This document shows, piece by piece, positions 51,583-59,865 of a stretch of 64,000 bases of DNA. The translations under genes and the position numbers were made by a program. The notes under the pieces were generated by a model. It was given only the letters and a program-made list of their open reading frames with translations. It had not been told where the DNA came from and did no database searches. Source of the stretch: Streptomyces sp. CHD11 (GTDB lineage Bacteria; Actinomycetota; Actinomycetes; Streptomycetales; Streptomycetaceae); contig NZ_JABTTS010000013.1 in NCBI RefSeq assembly GCF_018638295.1, positions 1 through 64,000 on the forward strand, in the 5' to 3' direction. Each line of letters starts with the position of its first letter. Within the stretch, counting starts at the first letter, position 1.

Positions 51583-52440
51583 CTACGGAGATCTGTGGGC
51601 GGCGCGCTGGGCTGCGGCAGGTGCGGCAGGTGCGGCGGCGGCTCGCGGCTGGACAAGGTGGGCCGCAGTGGCGTCCAGGTCCTGCTGAATCGCGTGGAGG
51701 CGGCGGGCGATCAGCTCCAGACGGTGCGCCGTGTCCGTGCCGGCAGCCCCCGGCTGGCGGGCGATCCGGTAAGCGGTGTGCTCGACCAGTCCGCGGACCG
51801 TGGCCAGCGGGCCGGCCTGTTCGTCGGCGAGCTGCGTGAGGACGCCGGCGAGCTGCGCCGATGCGGTCGGGACCGTACGGGCAACGGACCACTGCGTGGT
51901 GCCGGTGCGGACGGGGATCAGGTTCAGGTCCTGCTCGATGCGGCGCGCTTCACCGGTAAGGCGCTGCAGGATGTCGGCGGGCGGGGTGCGCCAGGTGCCG
52001 TCGAGGTGGACCAGGTTGGCGAGCAGATCCAGACGTCCGGGCTGGCCCTGGACAGCGATCCACCGCCAACCGTGCTCCGCGGCGCCGGGTACTTCGATAC
52101 CAGCGGCCCGTGCGAACCGGCGGGCAGTTTCGGACCACTCGGGACCTGTCAGCTCCCGGTCGTCCGGGTGGAGCCGGACGTCGAGATGGAGGATCGCGTG
52201 CCGGTCGTCGTCCGGGCTGGCAGCGAACGGATGCTCCAGGTAGGGATCTTCGAGGTGCTCGGCCCACTCAACGGACGTCCAGGTCTTCTGCTCGTCGTCC
52301 GGGGTGTAGTAGTCCAGACCCGGCCAGTGGGCGACCACGGTGTACTCCGTCAGGCCCTCGTTCCGGGAAAGGGGCCGCCCGAGCGCCTCGGCCAGTGGTT
52401 CGCGCGGCGAGTGGGCCCTCGCGTGCAGGCGGGGGATCAT
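51583..52440 (-). CDS. Relaxase-like protein with a degenerate HUH motif
   Basis: 285 residues. The start MIPRLHARA, then HAILHLDVRLHPDDRELTG, PEWSETARRFARAAGI and WIAVQGQPGRLDLLANLV align with the core of actinomycete MOB relaxases as I know them, which read VRHADDHIHLVATLV at the last block. Here both histidines of the HxDxH metal site are gone. A long Ala-rich tail follows. Either it lost catalysis and acts as an accessory DNA-binding protein, or it diverged beyond my recognition. ATG 52440 overlaps the upstream stop (ATGA). Confidence 0.55.
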   Translation of the reverse strand: MIPRLHARAHSPREPLAEALGRPLSRNEGLTEYTVVAHWPGLDYYTPDDEQKTWTSVEWAEHLEDPYLEHPFAASPDDDRHAILHLDVRLHPDDRELTGPEWSETARRFARAAGIEVPGAAEHGWRWIAVQGQPGRLDLLANLVHLDGTWRTPPADILQRLTGEARRIEQDLNLIPVRTGTTQWSVARTVPTASAQLAGVLTQLADEQAGPLATVRGLVEHTAYRIARQPGAAGTDTAHRLELIARRLHAIQQDLDATAAHLVQPRAAAAPAAPAAAQRAAHRSP

Positions 52441-53225
52441 GACGGCACCCCGCTCGACGTGCGGGTGGGTGACCGGTGCTGATGAAGGCCGCGGGCTGCA
52501 CAGGTCAGGGAGCGCTCGCGGACCAGGTCGGCGTGAACCGATGTGTCTCCTGGCGGAAGACAGTCGATCGCCCTGTCGATGGCGCCCAGCCCTTCGTCGT
52601 ACCGGCCCAGCCGGCGCAGGGCACCCGCCACGCGGAACAGGACGATCGGATCGGTGCCGGTGGCGAGGGCCGGCCGGGAGCTGAGGGCCAACAGACGCTC
52701 CGCGCCGTGGTCCAGGTCTTGGCCGAGCCACAGTCCGTGCAGCAGGACGTGCAGCGTTTTGGGGTGCTCCTCGGCCTCGGTGAGGACCTCGTCCATGACC
52801 GTCAGGCCCTCGGGGCGGGACTGGCCCAGCAGCGAGAAGGCGTACAGGGCACGGGTGTAGCAGTCCAGCGGCTGACGTGCGGTCTCCGCGAGGTGCTCGA
52901 CGAGGCGCTGGAGGGTGGGGCAGCGGAAGTCGAACCGAAGGGCGCTCAGGTACAGATGCGCCAAGGTGCGGGCGGTGATCGGATCACGGTCTGTTGCGAG
53001 GACATCCTCCGGGGACAGCAGGCCCAGGACGCTGCGGCCGGCTGACCGTGCCGCCCAGGCAGCATCCGCGCACACCTCGGCTGAGGTCTTCCAGTCGGCC
53101 CGGATGCCGCGGAGGTCTTCGGCCAGGTGCAGCGGCCAGGAAGGATCGTCCGGAGCTGCGGTGGCTCGGCCCCTGGCCTTGTGGAGCGCCGCGGCACGGT
53201 CTGGGCGGTTCGTAGGGGGAGTCAC
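52437..53225 (-). CDS. TPR-like helical-repeat protein
   Basis: 262 residues built of paired helices (AHLYLSALRFDFRCPTLQRL, TRALYAFSLLGQSRPEGLTV, FRVAGALRRLGRYDEGLGAI), consistent with tetratricopeptide repeats. It may serve as a scaffold. GTG at 53225 overlaps the upstream gene and its stop overlaps the relaxase-like gene. Confidence 0.6.
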   Translation of the reverse strand: MTPPTNRPDRAAALHKARGRATAAPDDPSWPLHLAEDLRGIRADWKTSAEVCADAAWAARSAGRSVLGLLSPEDVLATDRDPITARTLAHLYLSALRFDFRCPTLQRLVEHLAETARQPLDCYTRALYAFSLLGQSRPEGLTVMDEVLTEAEEHPKTLHVLLHGLWLGQDLDHGAERLLALSSRPALATGTDPIVLFRVAGALRRLGRYDEGLGAIDRAIDCLPPGDTSVHADLVRERSLTCAARGLHQHRSPTRTSSGVPS

Positions 53226-53659
53226 CGGCCGCCCCTGGTGTCTGCGGTGTGCACGAGCTGGCCCAGGGCAGTGGTGGTGTACCAGCCGCAGTCGATCAGC
53301 TCGTCGCGGCCGGCGAACCGTGCGAGGAGGGCGTCTTCCATGGCCCGCAGGTAGATCAGGCAGTCCGGGCAGCGGCGCGAGAGGTGCACGAGGTAGCGGG
53401 GGTGAGCGGTGACGTAGGACTGAGCACCGCCGGTGGGATCACGCAGTCGCCATCCGTCCTCGTCGGTGGGGGTGTGCCAGGAGGGGGCGACGACGCGCAT
53501 GGAGTCTCCCCACAGTTCTCCGCCGGCCACCCCCTTGAGGACGACGACGGTGTCTCCGGCCTGAAAGTGGGCGTGGGTGATATCTCGGGTGGGAGTGAGC
53601 GGGTCGGGGGTGAGGGCGATGACGGGGGTGGGCTGATGGTCCCAGGACGGAGGGAGCAC
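53222..53659 (-). CDS. Hypothetical protein (145 aa)
   Basis: A GTG at 53659 with AAGGAA six bases upstream gives a protein containing FQAGDTVVVLKGVAGGELWG (SH3-like strand pattern), SRRCPDCL and ALLARFAGRDELIDCGWYTT. A longer frame reaches the terminator B region and is rejected. It is probably the first gene after the hairpin at 53711-53740. Confidence 0.6.
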   Translation of the reverse strand: MLPPSWDHQPTPVIALTPDPLTPTRDITHAHFQAGDTVVVLKGVAGGELWGDSMRVVAPSWHTPTDEDGWRLRDPTGGAQSYVTAHPRYLVHLSRRCPDCLIYLRAMEDALLARFAGRDELIDCGWYTTTALGQLVHTADTRGGR

Positions 53660-53710
53660 GCGGTTCCTTCCACGCGATGGCTGGCGGGGTGGGAGCATCA
53701 ATAGTCCGGA

Positions 53711-53740
53711 GGAACGCCGGTTTGGCTAACCGGCGTTTCC
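53711..53740 (-). terminator. Hairpin terminator, copy B of the repeated 3' element
   Basis: GGAACGCCGGTT (53711-53722), loop TGGCT, AACCGGCGTTTCC (53728-53740, one bulged T), then GCTATGTTGCCCCG at 53743-53756. It lies 19 bases beyond the end of the gene at 53760 and shares stem core, loop and flank with copy A at 36904-36950. Confidence 0.7.
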
Positions 53741-53759
53741 CGGCTATGTTGCCCCGTCG

Positions 53760-54314
53760 TCAGCGGAACGGGTTCTCCGTCCCGCGGTCCGCCTCGGTGG
53801 CTGCGTCGAGGAGTTCGAGCAGGTCAGTGCCTTCGGCGTCGCGCTGGTCGATCCACCATCCGGCACGGGTGATCGAGCGGGCCCTCTCCTCCAGCTCCGC
53901 CCAGTCCGCCTCGTCCCAACTGCCCTCTATTACCAGGACGGTGTGCGCGGCCGTCATCAGCTGATGGCGGGAGCGCTCACCCCAGTCCAGGGCCTTCTCC
54001 GGGCCCTCCAGCGGCGGCATCTCGAACTGCGTCGCCCAGGCAGCGGCTGCCTCCCGCTCCTCGGCGCGCTTCGCCGCGAGCCACTCCTCCTTGGACTCGG
54101 AGTCGGCGTCGCGCGCCGCCTTCCAGCAGTCGGTGCAGTCCTTCGACGCGAGCCAACGGGCGAAGCCGGCCCGCTTGTCGGCGGGGCGGTTGGACAGGTC
54201 ATGATCTACCCGGTGGGAGCAGGCGTGCTCCACGGTCCAGTGCGTACTCACCCCCGGGGAATTCCGTTTGATGGGCGTTACGTTCGAGGTCGGGCTGCTG
54301 GTCTGGGGCTTCAA
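53760..54314 (-). CDS. Hypothetical protein (184 aa) with possible zinc site
   Basis: ACSHRVDHDL and then ASKDCTDCWKA give a Cys-His...Cys-x2-Cys set that could bind zinc. The rest is charged helical sequence (SKEEWLAAKRAEEREAAAAW) and ends near the repeated hairpin. No family recognised. It ends the transcription unit that includes the MoxR/VWA pair. Confidence 0.6.
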   Translation of the reverse strand: MKPQTSSPTSNVTPIKRNSPGVSTHWTVEHACSHRVDHDLSNRPADKRAGFARWLASKDCTDCWKAARDADSESKEEWLAAKRAEEREAAAAWATQFEMPPLEGPEKALDWGERSRHQLMTAAHTVLVIEGSWDEADWAELEERARSITRAGWWIDQRDAEGTDLLELLDAATEADRGTENPFR

Positions 54315-54378
54315 ATCGAGTGCCTTTCGTTGACGGTTGGGGTTGCACGATTCGGACGCTTCCGCCTTCTGCGTCGTC

Positions 54379-56178
54379 TCAGCGGGTCCTGCGGATGGCG
54401 TCTGTGGCCGCCGTGGCGATGGCGACGGGAGCGCTGGAGGGCTGGGGCAGGTGCAGCAAGGTGGTCCCCGGCAAGTGGCGGGATTCCGCGGTGAGGGTGA
54501 GCTGGAGTACGGCGCAGCCGGCGGTCGTGAGCTGCTTGACGCGGTTGACGGCTTGAGCGGTTTCGTCGCTGCCGTACCGGGCGTCGGTGACGATCACGAG
54601 AAGGCGGCCGGCGCCGGGGCGGCTGAGTTCGAGGCCGTGGTCGAGTGCGTCGATGGCGTCGCCGAGGTTGTGGTGGCCGCCGGTGGCATCGAACGTCGTC
54701 ACGCGCTCTGGTGCTCGGTGGGTGGGCCGGGTCAGTGCGGTCAGGTGCCTGTCGTAGGCGATGGTGGCGGTACGGGAGTCGGGGTCGGTCAGTGCTGCTG
54801 CGCGTGCCACGATCCAGGCGGCGGATGCGACGGGCGCGCAGGCGGCACGCATGGAGCCGGAGACGTCGACGGCGATACCCACACGCAGCGGTGGGGTGGG
54901 GGAGTTGCGGCGGCGGGTGTGGGTGAACGGCTCCGCGGTGGGGACCGACCCGGCCGCACGCTGAGCGTCGCGGGCGAGGGCCGCGCGCATGTTGAGGCGG
55001 CCGGGCGGGGTGGGGCTGGTGGTCCGCTCCTCGGTCCGCTCGCGGTAGGCGGCGGCACGCAGGGCGCGGCTCAGGCGCGCGGCGGCACTCTGCTCGGCGG
55101 CGGTGGGCCTGCGGGTGCCGGTGACCGGGTTGCCGGAGGGCGCCGGTGTGCCGTCGGGGTTGACGGTGGTGCCACGGGCGTTGAACACCGACTTGGCGGT
55201 GGCGGCGGCTTTGCGTCGCTGGCCGGCTCGCTGGGCGCGGTCCTGAGCCTGCGCCTTGGACCGTGACGCCATGGCGTTGGCCGCTGCGTCCTGTGCCGCG
55301 AGGTCGGCGGCGTCGGTGGCTGCAGTGCTGTCCATGACGACCCCTACGGCGCCGGACAGTAGATCAGAGAGGCCCTCCGGCACGGGCAGGGCGGGGGCCG
55401 CGGCGTCCAGAGCGTCGCACCATTGTTGACCGCGCGCGAGCATGGTCGTGGCGTCGTGGTCGGCGCACTGGTGGGCTGCGGTCCAGATGCGGGTGAGGGT
55501 GGTCAGCAGGTTTGCGCCCAGCACCTTTTCGCACAGATCGGCGACGGCCCGGGTCTCGCCGGCGTCCAGGATGCCGACGTCACGGCGGCCGAGGATCAGG
55601 GCCGCCACGGCGGCGGCCTGCTCGATGCCCTGGAGGGTGAGGTGGGCGATGTCGGGCATGACCAGGGTTCGGGCACTGGTGCGCAGGTACGTGCGGTCCG
55701 TGGGCCGCGTGATCAGGTGTGCGCCTTCGACGCGGCTCTCCTCCAGTAGGAGCGCGGCCTCGACGACACGGGGGTTCGCTCCGGCAGGCTGTGTCCAGAC
55801 GGAGTGGGCCGCGTGCGCGGCCTCGTGGACGAACACTCCCCAGGCGGCGGGATACCGCTCCTCGTTGCCCACGATCCGCGGATGGATCTCGTGGGGCTGG
55901 AGGGGGGCGAACAGGCGGGCGTCGAACTCGACCTCGCCCAGGGTGGGGAAGAACGCGGCCGGTGCGCCGCTGCGCGTGCCGGGGCGGCAGGTGACGAGGA
56001 GGTCGTTGCGGCCGGAGAGTTCGACCAGCCGGTCGCCGAGTTCGGCTCCCACGCGCAGCCACGCGGCCGGGGAGGAACGGGGTTGCGCGGGCGGGGCGCC
56101 GTCGTCGTCCCATCGCGCGAGGTCGGCGTCGTCGTCCGGCGTGGTGGCGAGGGACTGGACATGGTGGTGGGCGCTCAT
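54379..56178 (-). CDS. VWA-domain protein with N-terminal HExxH metallopeptidase-like domain
   Basis: 599 residues. The N-terminal half has HEAAH at 118-122 with LEESRVEGAH about 25 residues on as a possible third ligand. The C-terminal VWA domain has the MIDAS motif DVSGSM near 436 with later Thr/Asp positions (TGGHHNLGDAID, VIVTDARY). Such VWA proteins work with MoxR ATPases as chaperone-like remodelling pairs; here the MoxR gene directly overlaps (ATGA). The combination with a peptidase-like domain is unusual. ATG 56178. Confidence 0.8.
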   Translation of the reverse strand: MSAHHHVQSLATTPDDDADLARWDDDGAPPAQPRSSPAAWLRVGAELGDRLVELSGRNDLLVTCRPGTRSGAPAAFFPTLGEVEFDARLFAPLQPHEIHPRIVGNEERYPAAWGVFVHEAAHAAHSVWTQPAGANPRVVEAALLLEESRVEGAHLITRPTDRTYLRTSARTLVMPDIAHLTLQGIEQAAAVAALILGRRDVGILDAGETRAVADLCEKVLGANLLTTLTRIWTAAHQCADHDATTMLARGQQWCDALDAAAPALPVPEGLSDLLSGAVGVVMDSTAATDAADLAAQDAAANAMASRSKAQAQDRAQRAGQRRKAAATAKSVFNARGTTVNPDGTPAPSGNPVTGTRRPTAAEQSAAARLSRALRAAAYRERTEERTTSPTPPGRLNMRAALARDAQRAAGSVPTAEPFTHTRRRNSPTPPLRVGIAVDVSGSMRAACAPVASAAWIVARAAALTDPDSRTATIAYDRHLTALTRPTHRAPERVTTFDATGGHHNLGDAIDALDHGLELSRPGAGRLLVIVTDARYGSDETAQAVNRVKQLTTAGCAVLQLTLTAESRHLPGTTLLHLPQPSSAPVAIATAATDAIRRTR

Positions 56179-57377
56179 CGCGGGCGGCCCCGGTGTGCGG
56201 AGCCGGTGCTGCCCGGGGGCTGCCGGGCGGCCGAGGCGGGGAGCTGCTTGCCGAGGGTGAGAGGAGCGATCTTTTTGACGCCGACAGCCTTCATGACGGC
56301 GTCGGCGACGGCGTCGCGATCCTCCACAGGAGCGATGCCTACCAGGTTCGCGAGCGCGGCCTTGGTGCCGAGGACGGCCTCGGTCTTCTGGTAGCTGAGC
56401 AGTTCCCGCAGTTGGGGGGCCCAGCCCAGCTCGCCGAGTTCGACCTGACGGGAGAGGTGTCGGGCGACCCGGACCACCCGGGCATCGATCCTCAAGGCCA
56501 GGGCGAGGTCATAGTCCGTGCCGATCTGGATCTGCACGCTGAACCGGCTCGCGAGCGCCTCCGTCAACACCGCGCCGTGGACGCCGGGATTGTGGCCCGC
56601 CACCACGTAGAAGCCCGGCTCGGCCTTGATGGTCTCGCCCTTGTGGGCCTTGACCTGGATCTGCCTGCGCCCGTCCATCGCGGGATACAGCGCCGCCAGC
56701 ACCTTCGGTGAGATCAAGGTGGCATCGTCGATCAGCAGGGCGCGGCCCTCGGTCATCGCGGTGACCAGCGGACCGTACTGGAAGGCGTAGCCTCCGCTGT
56801 CGGCCTGCGTGTACTCGCCGATCAAGTCGCCGACCGTGGTGTCGCCGTCACCGGCGACGGTGAGCAGGTCCGGGAACGCCGCCTCGACCAGACTCGTCTT
56901 GCCGGTGCCCGGAGGGCCGTAGAGCAGCACCGGCACGTCGGCGTCGCGCAAGCGATTCAACGCCTCGACGTCGGGCAGATCGGCCAGCTCCCGGGGGTGG
57001 TAGAGCTGGCCCCCCGCGCGGCGGATCGGGCCGGTCTGCCTGGGCGTGGCTGCTGCGGTGTAGGTCGTACGGGCCGTGGCCGCCTGGGCGCGGGGAGAGT
57101 GGGTGCCCGGTGGGCTGATCACAGCGGTCTGCGCGGCTGCGGCGGTTTTCGCGTTCGCGCGGAACTCCGGTTGTCCGGTCCCGCTTTGATCGGCCTCGCC
57201 GCGTCGCACCAGGGTGAGGGCGGCGTTGCGTACGGCGCCGTGGGAGTGACCCAGCTGCCTGGCCATGTCCCCGATGGTGAGCCTCTCCGCCGGCCGGTCG
57301 GCCAGCAGTCGGGCTACCTTGGCTCGTAGTTCACCGCCCTTGGTGCGCGCTGGTCTGGTAGGCCCGGGTGTGGTCAA
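56175..57377 (-). CDS. MoxR-family AAA+ ATPase with N-terminal winged helix
   Basis: 400 residues. An N-terminal DNA-binding-like winged helix (LTIGDMARQLGHSHGAVRNA) precedes the AAA+ domain: Walker A GPPGTGKT at 154-161, Walker B LLIDDATLI near 213, sensor FYVVAGHNPG, Arg-finger region EALASRFSVQ. MoxR ATPases remodel partner complexes with VWA proteins. Start TTG at 57377 overlaps the preceding TGA (TTGA). It pairs with the VWA/HExxH gene immediately downstream. Confidence 0.88.
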   Translation of the reverse strand: MTTPGPTRPARTKGGELRAKVARLLADRPAERLTIGDMARQLGHSHGAVRNAALTLVRRGEADQSGTGQPEFRANAKTAAAAQTAVISPPGTHSPRAQAATARTTYTAAATPRQTGPIRRAGGQLYHPRELADLPDVEALNRLRDADVPVLLYGPPGTGKTSLVEAAFPDLLTVAGDGDTTVGDLIGEYTQADSGGYAFQYGPLVTAMTEGRALLIDDATLISPKVLAALYPAMDGRRQIQVKAHKGETIKAEPGFYVVAGHNPGVHGAVLTEALASRFSVQIQIGTDYDLALALRIDARVVRVARHLSRQVELGELGWAPQLRELLSYQKTEAVLGTKAALANLVGIAPVEDRDAVADAVMKAVGVKKIAPLTLGKQLPASAARQPPGSTGSAHRGRPR

Positions 57378-57756
57378 AACGAGACCCCTTCAACAGGTAT
57401 GGGTAGGGGCGGGGTTGGCGATGCGCTGGAGAGGCTGGCCGCTCGCGGAGCGATCACGGACTGTGCCGACATCGGCGACCGGGCCAACCGGGGCGTACCG
57501 TCGGCGCTCACCGGCCGGCCGAGGGCTCGGTCCAGGTGCACGGGATGGCCGACGACGAGCAGCTCGCTGGCTGCCGAGCAGGCCCGTGCGTCCGCTCCGT
57601 ACCGGGTTCCGTCGCTCGGCAGGCGCAGCCTGGCGTCTCTTCGAAGCCGTCCTGGAGCAGGATCCGCCGGGCGGCGGCGTTGTAGCCGGTGGTGGTGATT
57701 TCGCCGGTGATGGTGTGCCGGATCGGCATGAACGGCTCTGCTGGTGCTTCGGGCAA
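57374..57756 (-). pseudogene. Frameshifted gene of the shared small-domain family
   Basis: The TTG at 57756 behind AGGAG begins PEAPAEPFMPIRHTITGEIT, ARRILLQDGFEETP. The matching continuation (RLRLPSDGTRYGADA, SELLVVGHPVHLDRALG) lies in another frame, which runs to a TGA at 57374-57376 overlapping the MoxR TTG. A single-base indel near 57620-57635 would join them. It could be a pseudogene, a programmed shift or a sequence error. Confidence 0.65.
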
Positions 57757-57766
57757 AGCGGATCTC

Positions 57767-58957
57767 CTATCGGTGGCGGGCGGTCATGCTGGCGCGGGGC
57801 GGCGGCGGAGGCGGTGTGGTGTCCACGGCCGGGCGCGGGCGGGTGCGCAGCACGGGGGTGCGGTGCGGGGGCAGGACGGCGACGGTCGCACCGAGGTCCT
57901 CGGCTGCCTCTTCGACTTCGCGGGTGAGGAACTCGATCTGCCGGCCCAGCGCTGAGAGGCGGGCGGCGATCTGACGGCCCTGCACGGTCTCCAGGGCGCT
58001 GGCGAACTGGCCGCTCGTCTCCAGAAGTTCCTGCAGGCGGACCATCGGGCCGGCGGCGTAGCCGCGCTGGACGGCGCCCAGGAGAGCGTTCGAGGCGTCA
58101 CCGGCACTGTGGCCTTCGACGACGTCGCGGATGAGGTCCTGCAGGGACAGCTCCGGGGCCGGCGCCGGGCGGTTGAATCGGGAGATGTCCGAGCGCAGCA
58201 CGCCGGGCGGGACCGGAGCGGGCAGGGCCTTGCCCGCCTCGTACTCGTGGGCGAAGTGCCCGATCACCTGCCAGCCCGGTACGCCCGGGTCGCCCCGCAG
58301 CGCGACCACTGTGGAGTCGTCGTCTTCGACCAGGTAAGCGAGGGTGATCGGCTGTCCGTCGGCGGCGTACCACGACTCGGTCAGCTCCAGCGCGCCACGC
58401 GCCTGCGCGGCCCGGGCCCTGTCGGTCCACAGCTGCTGTTCCTCGTCGGTCAGCGGAGCCTGGTGGTGCTGGCCGTCGCGCTGGTCGGCGAGGTTGCTGG
58501 CGATCGGGCTGTGGTCCGCCCAGGCGGTGAGGTGCGGCCACAGGGCCGCGTGCTGAGCGCGTTCGGCGGGGGAGCCGGGCGCGGCCGGCCGGTCGAGGGC
58601 CCTGCGGATTTCGGCGGCGGACGATGCCAGGCCGTCCAGGACGGCCCGCCACCCGGTCAGGTGCCGGGCGGGCGGCAACTCGTCGAGCGCGAGTCGGACG
58701 GCATCGAGGAGAGCCTCGGCGTGCGGGGCGAGGTGGGTGGTGTACGCCTCCAACGCCGCCTTGTCACGGTGGGCTCGTGCGGCTGCGGCGGCGTCTGCGT
58801 GGACGGAGCGGCCGTAGCGGTCGCGTGTCCTGTCGAGGGCGGCATCGGTCTCGCAGTCGATGACGGCCATCCGCAGCCGGAAGTCGCGTGCCTTGCTGGC
58901 CAGTGCGGACGCTGTCGGCAAGGGGCTGTCGGGGACCGGACTGTTCGCGGGTGTCAT
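57767..58957 (-). CDS. Hypothetical protein (396 aa), helical with Pro-rich C-terminus
   Basis: Helical N-terminal part (SALASKARDFRLRMAVIDCE, DAVRLALDELPPARHLTGWR), a beta-containing centre (ITLAYLVEDDDSTVVALRGD, GWQVIGHFAHEYEAGKAL), then helices (RQIAARLSALGRQIEFLTRE) and a Pro-rich end. No family recognised. ATG 58957 overlaps the upstream stop (ATGA). Confidence 0.6.
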   Translation of the reverse strand: MTPANSPVPDSPLPTASALASKARDFRLRMAVIDCETDAALDRTRDRYGRSVHADAAAAARAHRDKAALEAYTTHLAPHAEALLDAVRLALDELPPARHLTGWRAVLDGLASSAAEIRRALDRPAAPGSPAERAQHAALWPHLTAWADHSPIASNLADQRDGQHHQAPLTDEEQQLWTDRARAAQARGALELTESWYAADGQPITLAYLVEDDDSTVVALRGDPGVPGWQVIGHFAHEYEAGKALPAPVPPGVLRSDISRFNRPAPAPELSLQDLIRDVVEGHSAGDASNALLGAVQRGYAAGPMVRLQELLETSGQFASALETVQGRQIAARLSALGRQIEFLTREVEEAAEDLGATVAVLPPHRTPVLRTRPRPAVDTTPPPPPPRASMTARHR

Positions 58958-59412
58958 CGGGACCGCCCGCCGGCTGCGGCCGTCAGGTGGACGGTGGGAG
59001 CGTAGGTGGGCTTCGGCGGGATCGGCCGGGCCGATGGAGGGGAGGTGGCGGGCGGCGTGGAGCGCTGCGTCGTTCGGCCTGCGGCGGCCTGGGCGAGCCG
59101 GCTGCGGCGCTCCTGGAGTCCGTGGGGCCGGACGGGGCGCGGCGGGCCGGTGGAGAGGCCCGGGTTGAGGCGGATGTCGGCCTGCACGGTGTAGCCGTGG
59201 CGGCGAAGGTCGTGGACGGCCTGGCGGGTGCGTCGGACTCCGTCGCGCTCGGGCTCGCTGAGGCGGTACAGCCCGGGTTCACCGGGGACGGGCTCGAATT
59301 GCTCGCGCTCCAGGAACCAGTGGGCGAGGTGCTGGGGAATCGAGGAGGTGAAGGAGGCGACGAAGCCGTGTTCCTTGTGGTCTCCGAAGGAGAAGTGGGT
59401 GCCGGGTTGCAA
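58954..59412 (-). CDS. Hypothetical protein (152 aa) with shared small domain
   Basis: The recurring domain covers the first 80 residues (FSFGDHKEHGFVASFTSSIP, EREQFEPVPGEPGLYRLSE, LRRHGYTVQADIRLN), followed by a Pro/Thr/Arg-rich tail. TTG at 59412 is the most plausible start (TGGAGA about 10 bases upstream); the true N-terminus is uncertain. Confidence 0.55.
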   Translation of the reverse strand: MQPGTHFSFGDHKEHGFVASFTSSIPQHLAHWFLEREQFEPVPGEPGLYRLSEPERDGVRRTRQAVHDLRRHGYTVQADIRLNPGLSTGPPRPVRPHGLQERRSRLAQAAAGRTTQRSTPPATSPPSARPIPPKPTYAPTVHLTAAAGGRSR

Positions 59413-59450
59413 GGGAGCGGGAGTCTCCAGTCGTTGTCGGGGTGGAACGG

Positions 59451-59840
59451 TCAGTGGCTGCGGTACGCCGACCGGGCCGCGGCGAGGGGGCGGGCTGGGG
59501 CTGCGACGGGGAGGGCCGGGCGGCGGTGGGGTGCGCTCAGGCGGGCCTGGCGCAAAAACGCTTCGCCGTCGGTGAGCCAGGTCTCGATCGCCGGCCACAC
59601 GCGTGCTCGGCGCTCCTGCTCCGGCACGGCACCACCGTGGACGATCTCGTCGACCAGGGATTCCGCATCGATCACGGCGCCGGCTAGACGGGAGAGGGCT
59701 GCGGCGTCGTCGGGCCACGGGCTGTTCACGGGCCGGCACCGGTCGAGCAGCGTCGGGGCGTGGTCGACGACGATCAGGAAACGGCGCCAGGCGTGGTCGA
59801 GGAACAGCTCCGTCGAGGCGCTGACGGCGGCGGCGCTCAG
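59451..59840 (-). CDS. Hypothetical helical protein, start uncertain
   Basis: The coding body reads STELFLDHAWRRFLIVVDHA, LSRLAGAVIDAESLVDEIVH, VWPAIETWLTDGEAFLRQAR and then a basic tail. No standard start fits the upstream edge; CTG at 59840 is used here, and a later GTG at 59729 would cut into the helical body. No family recognised. Confidence 0.4.
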   Translation of the reverse strand: MSAAAVSASTELFLDHAWRRFLIVVDHAPTLLDRCRPVNSPWPDDAAALSRLAGAVIDAESLVDEIVHGGAVPEQERRARVWPAIETWLTDGEAFLRQARLSAPHRRPALPVAAPARPLAAARSAYRSH

Positions 59841-59865
59841 CGGGGTGGCGTCGCTGTAGCGGCCG

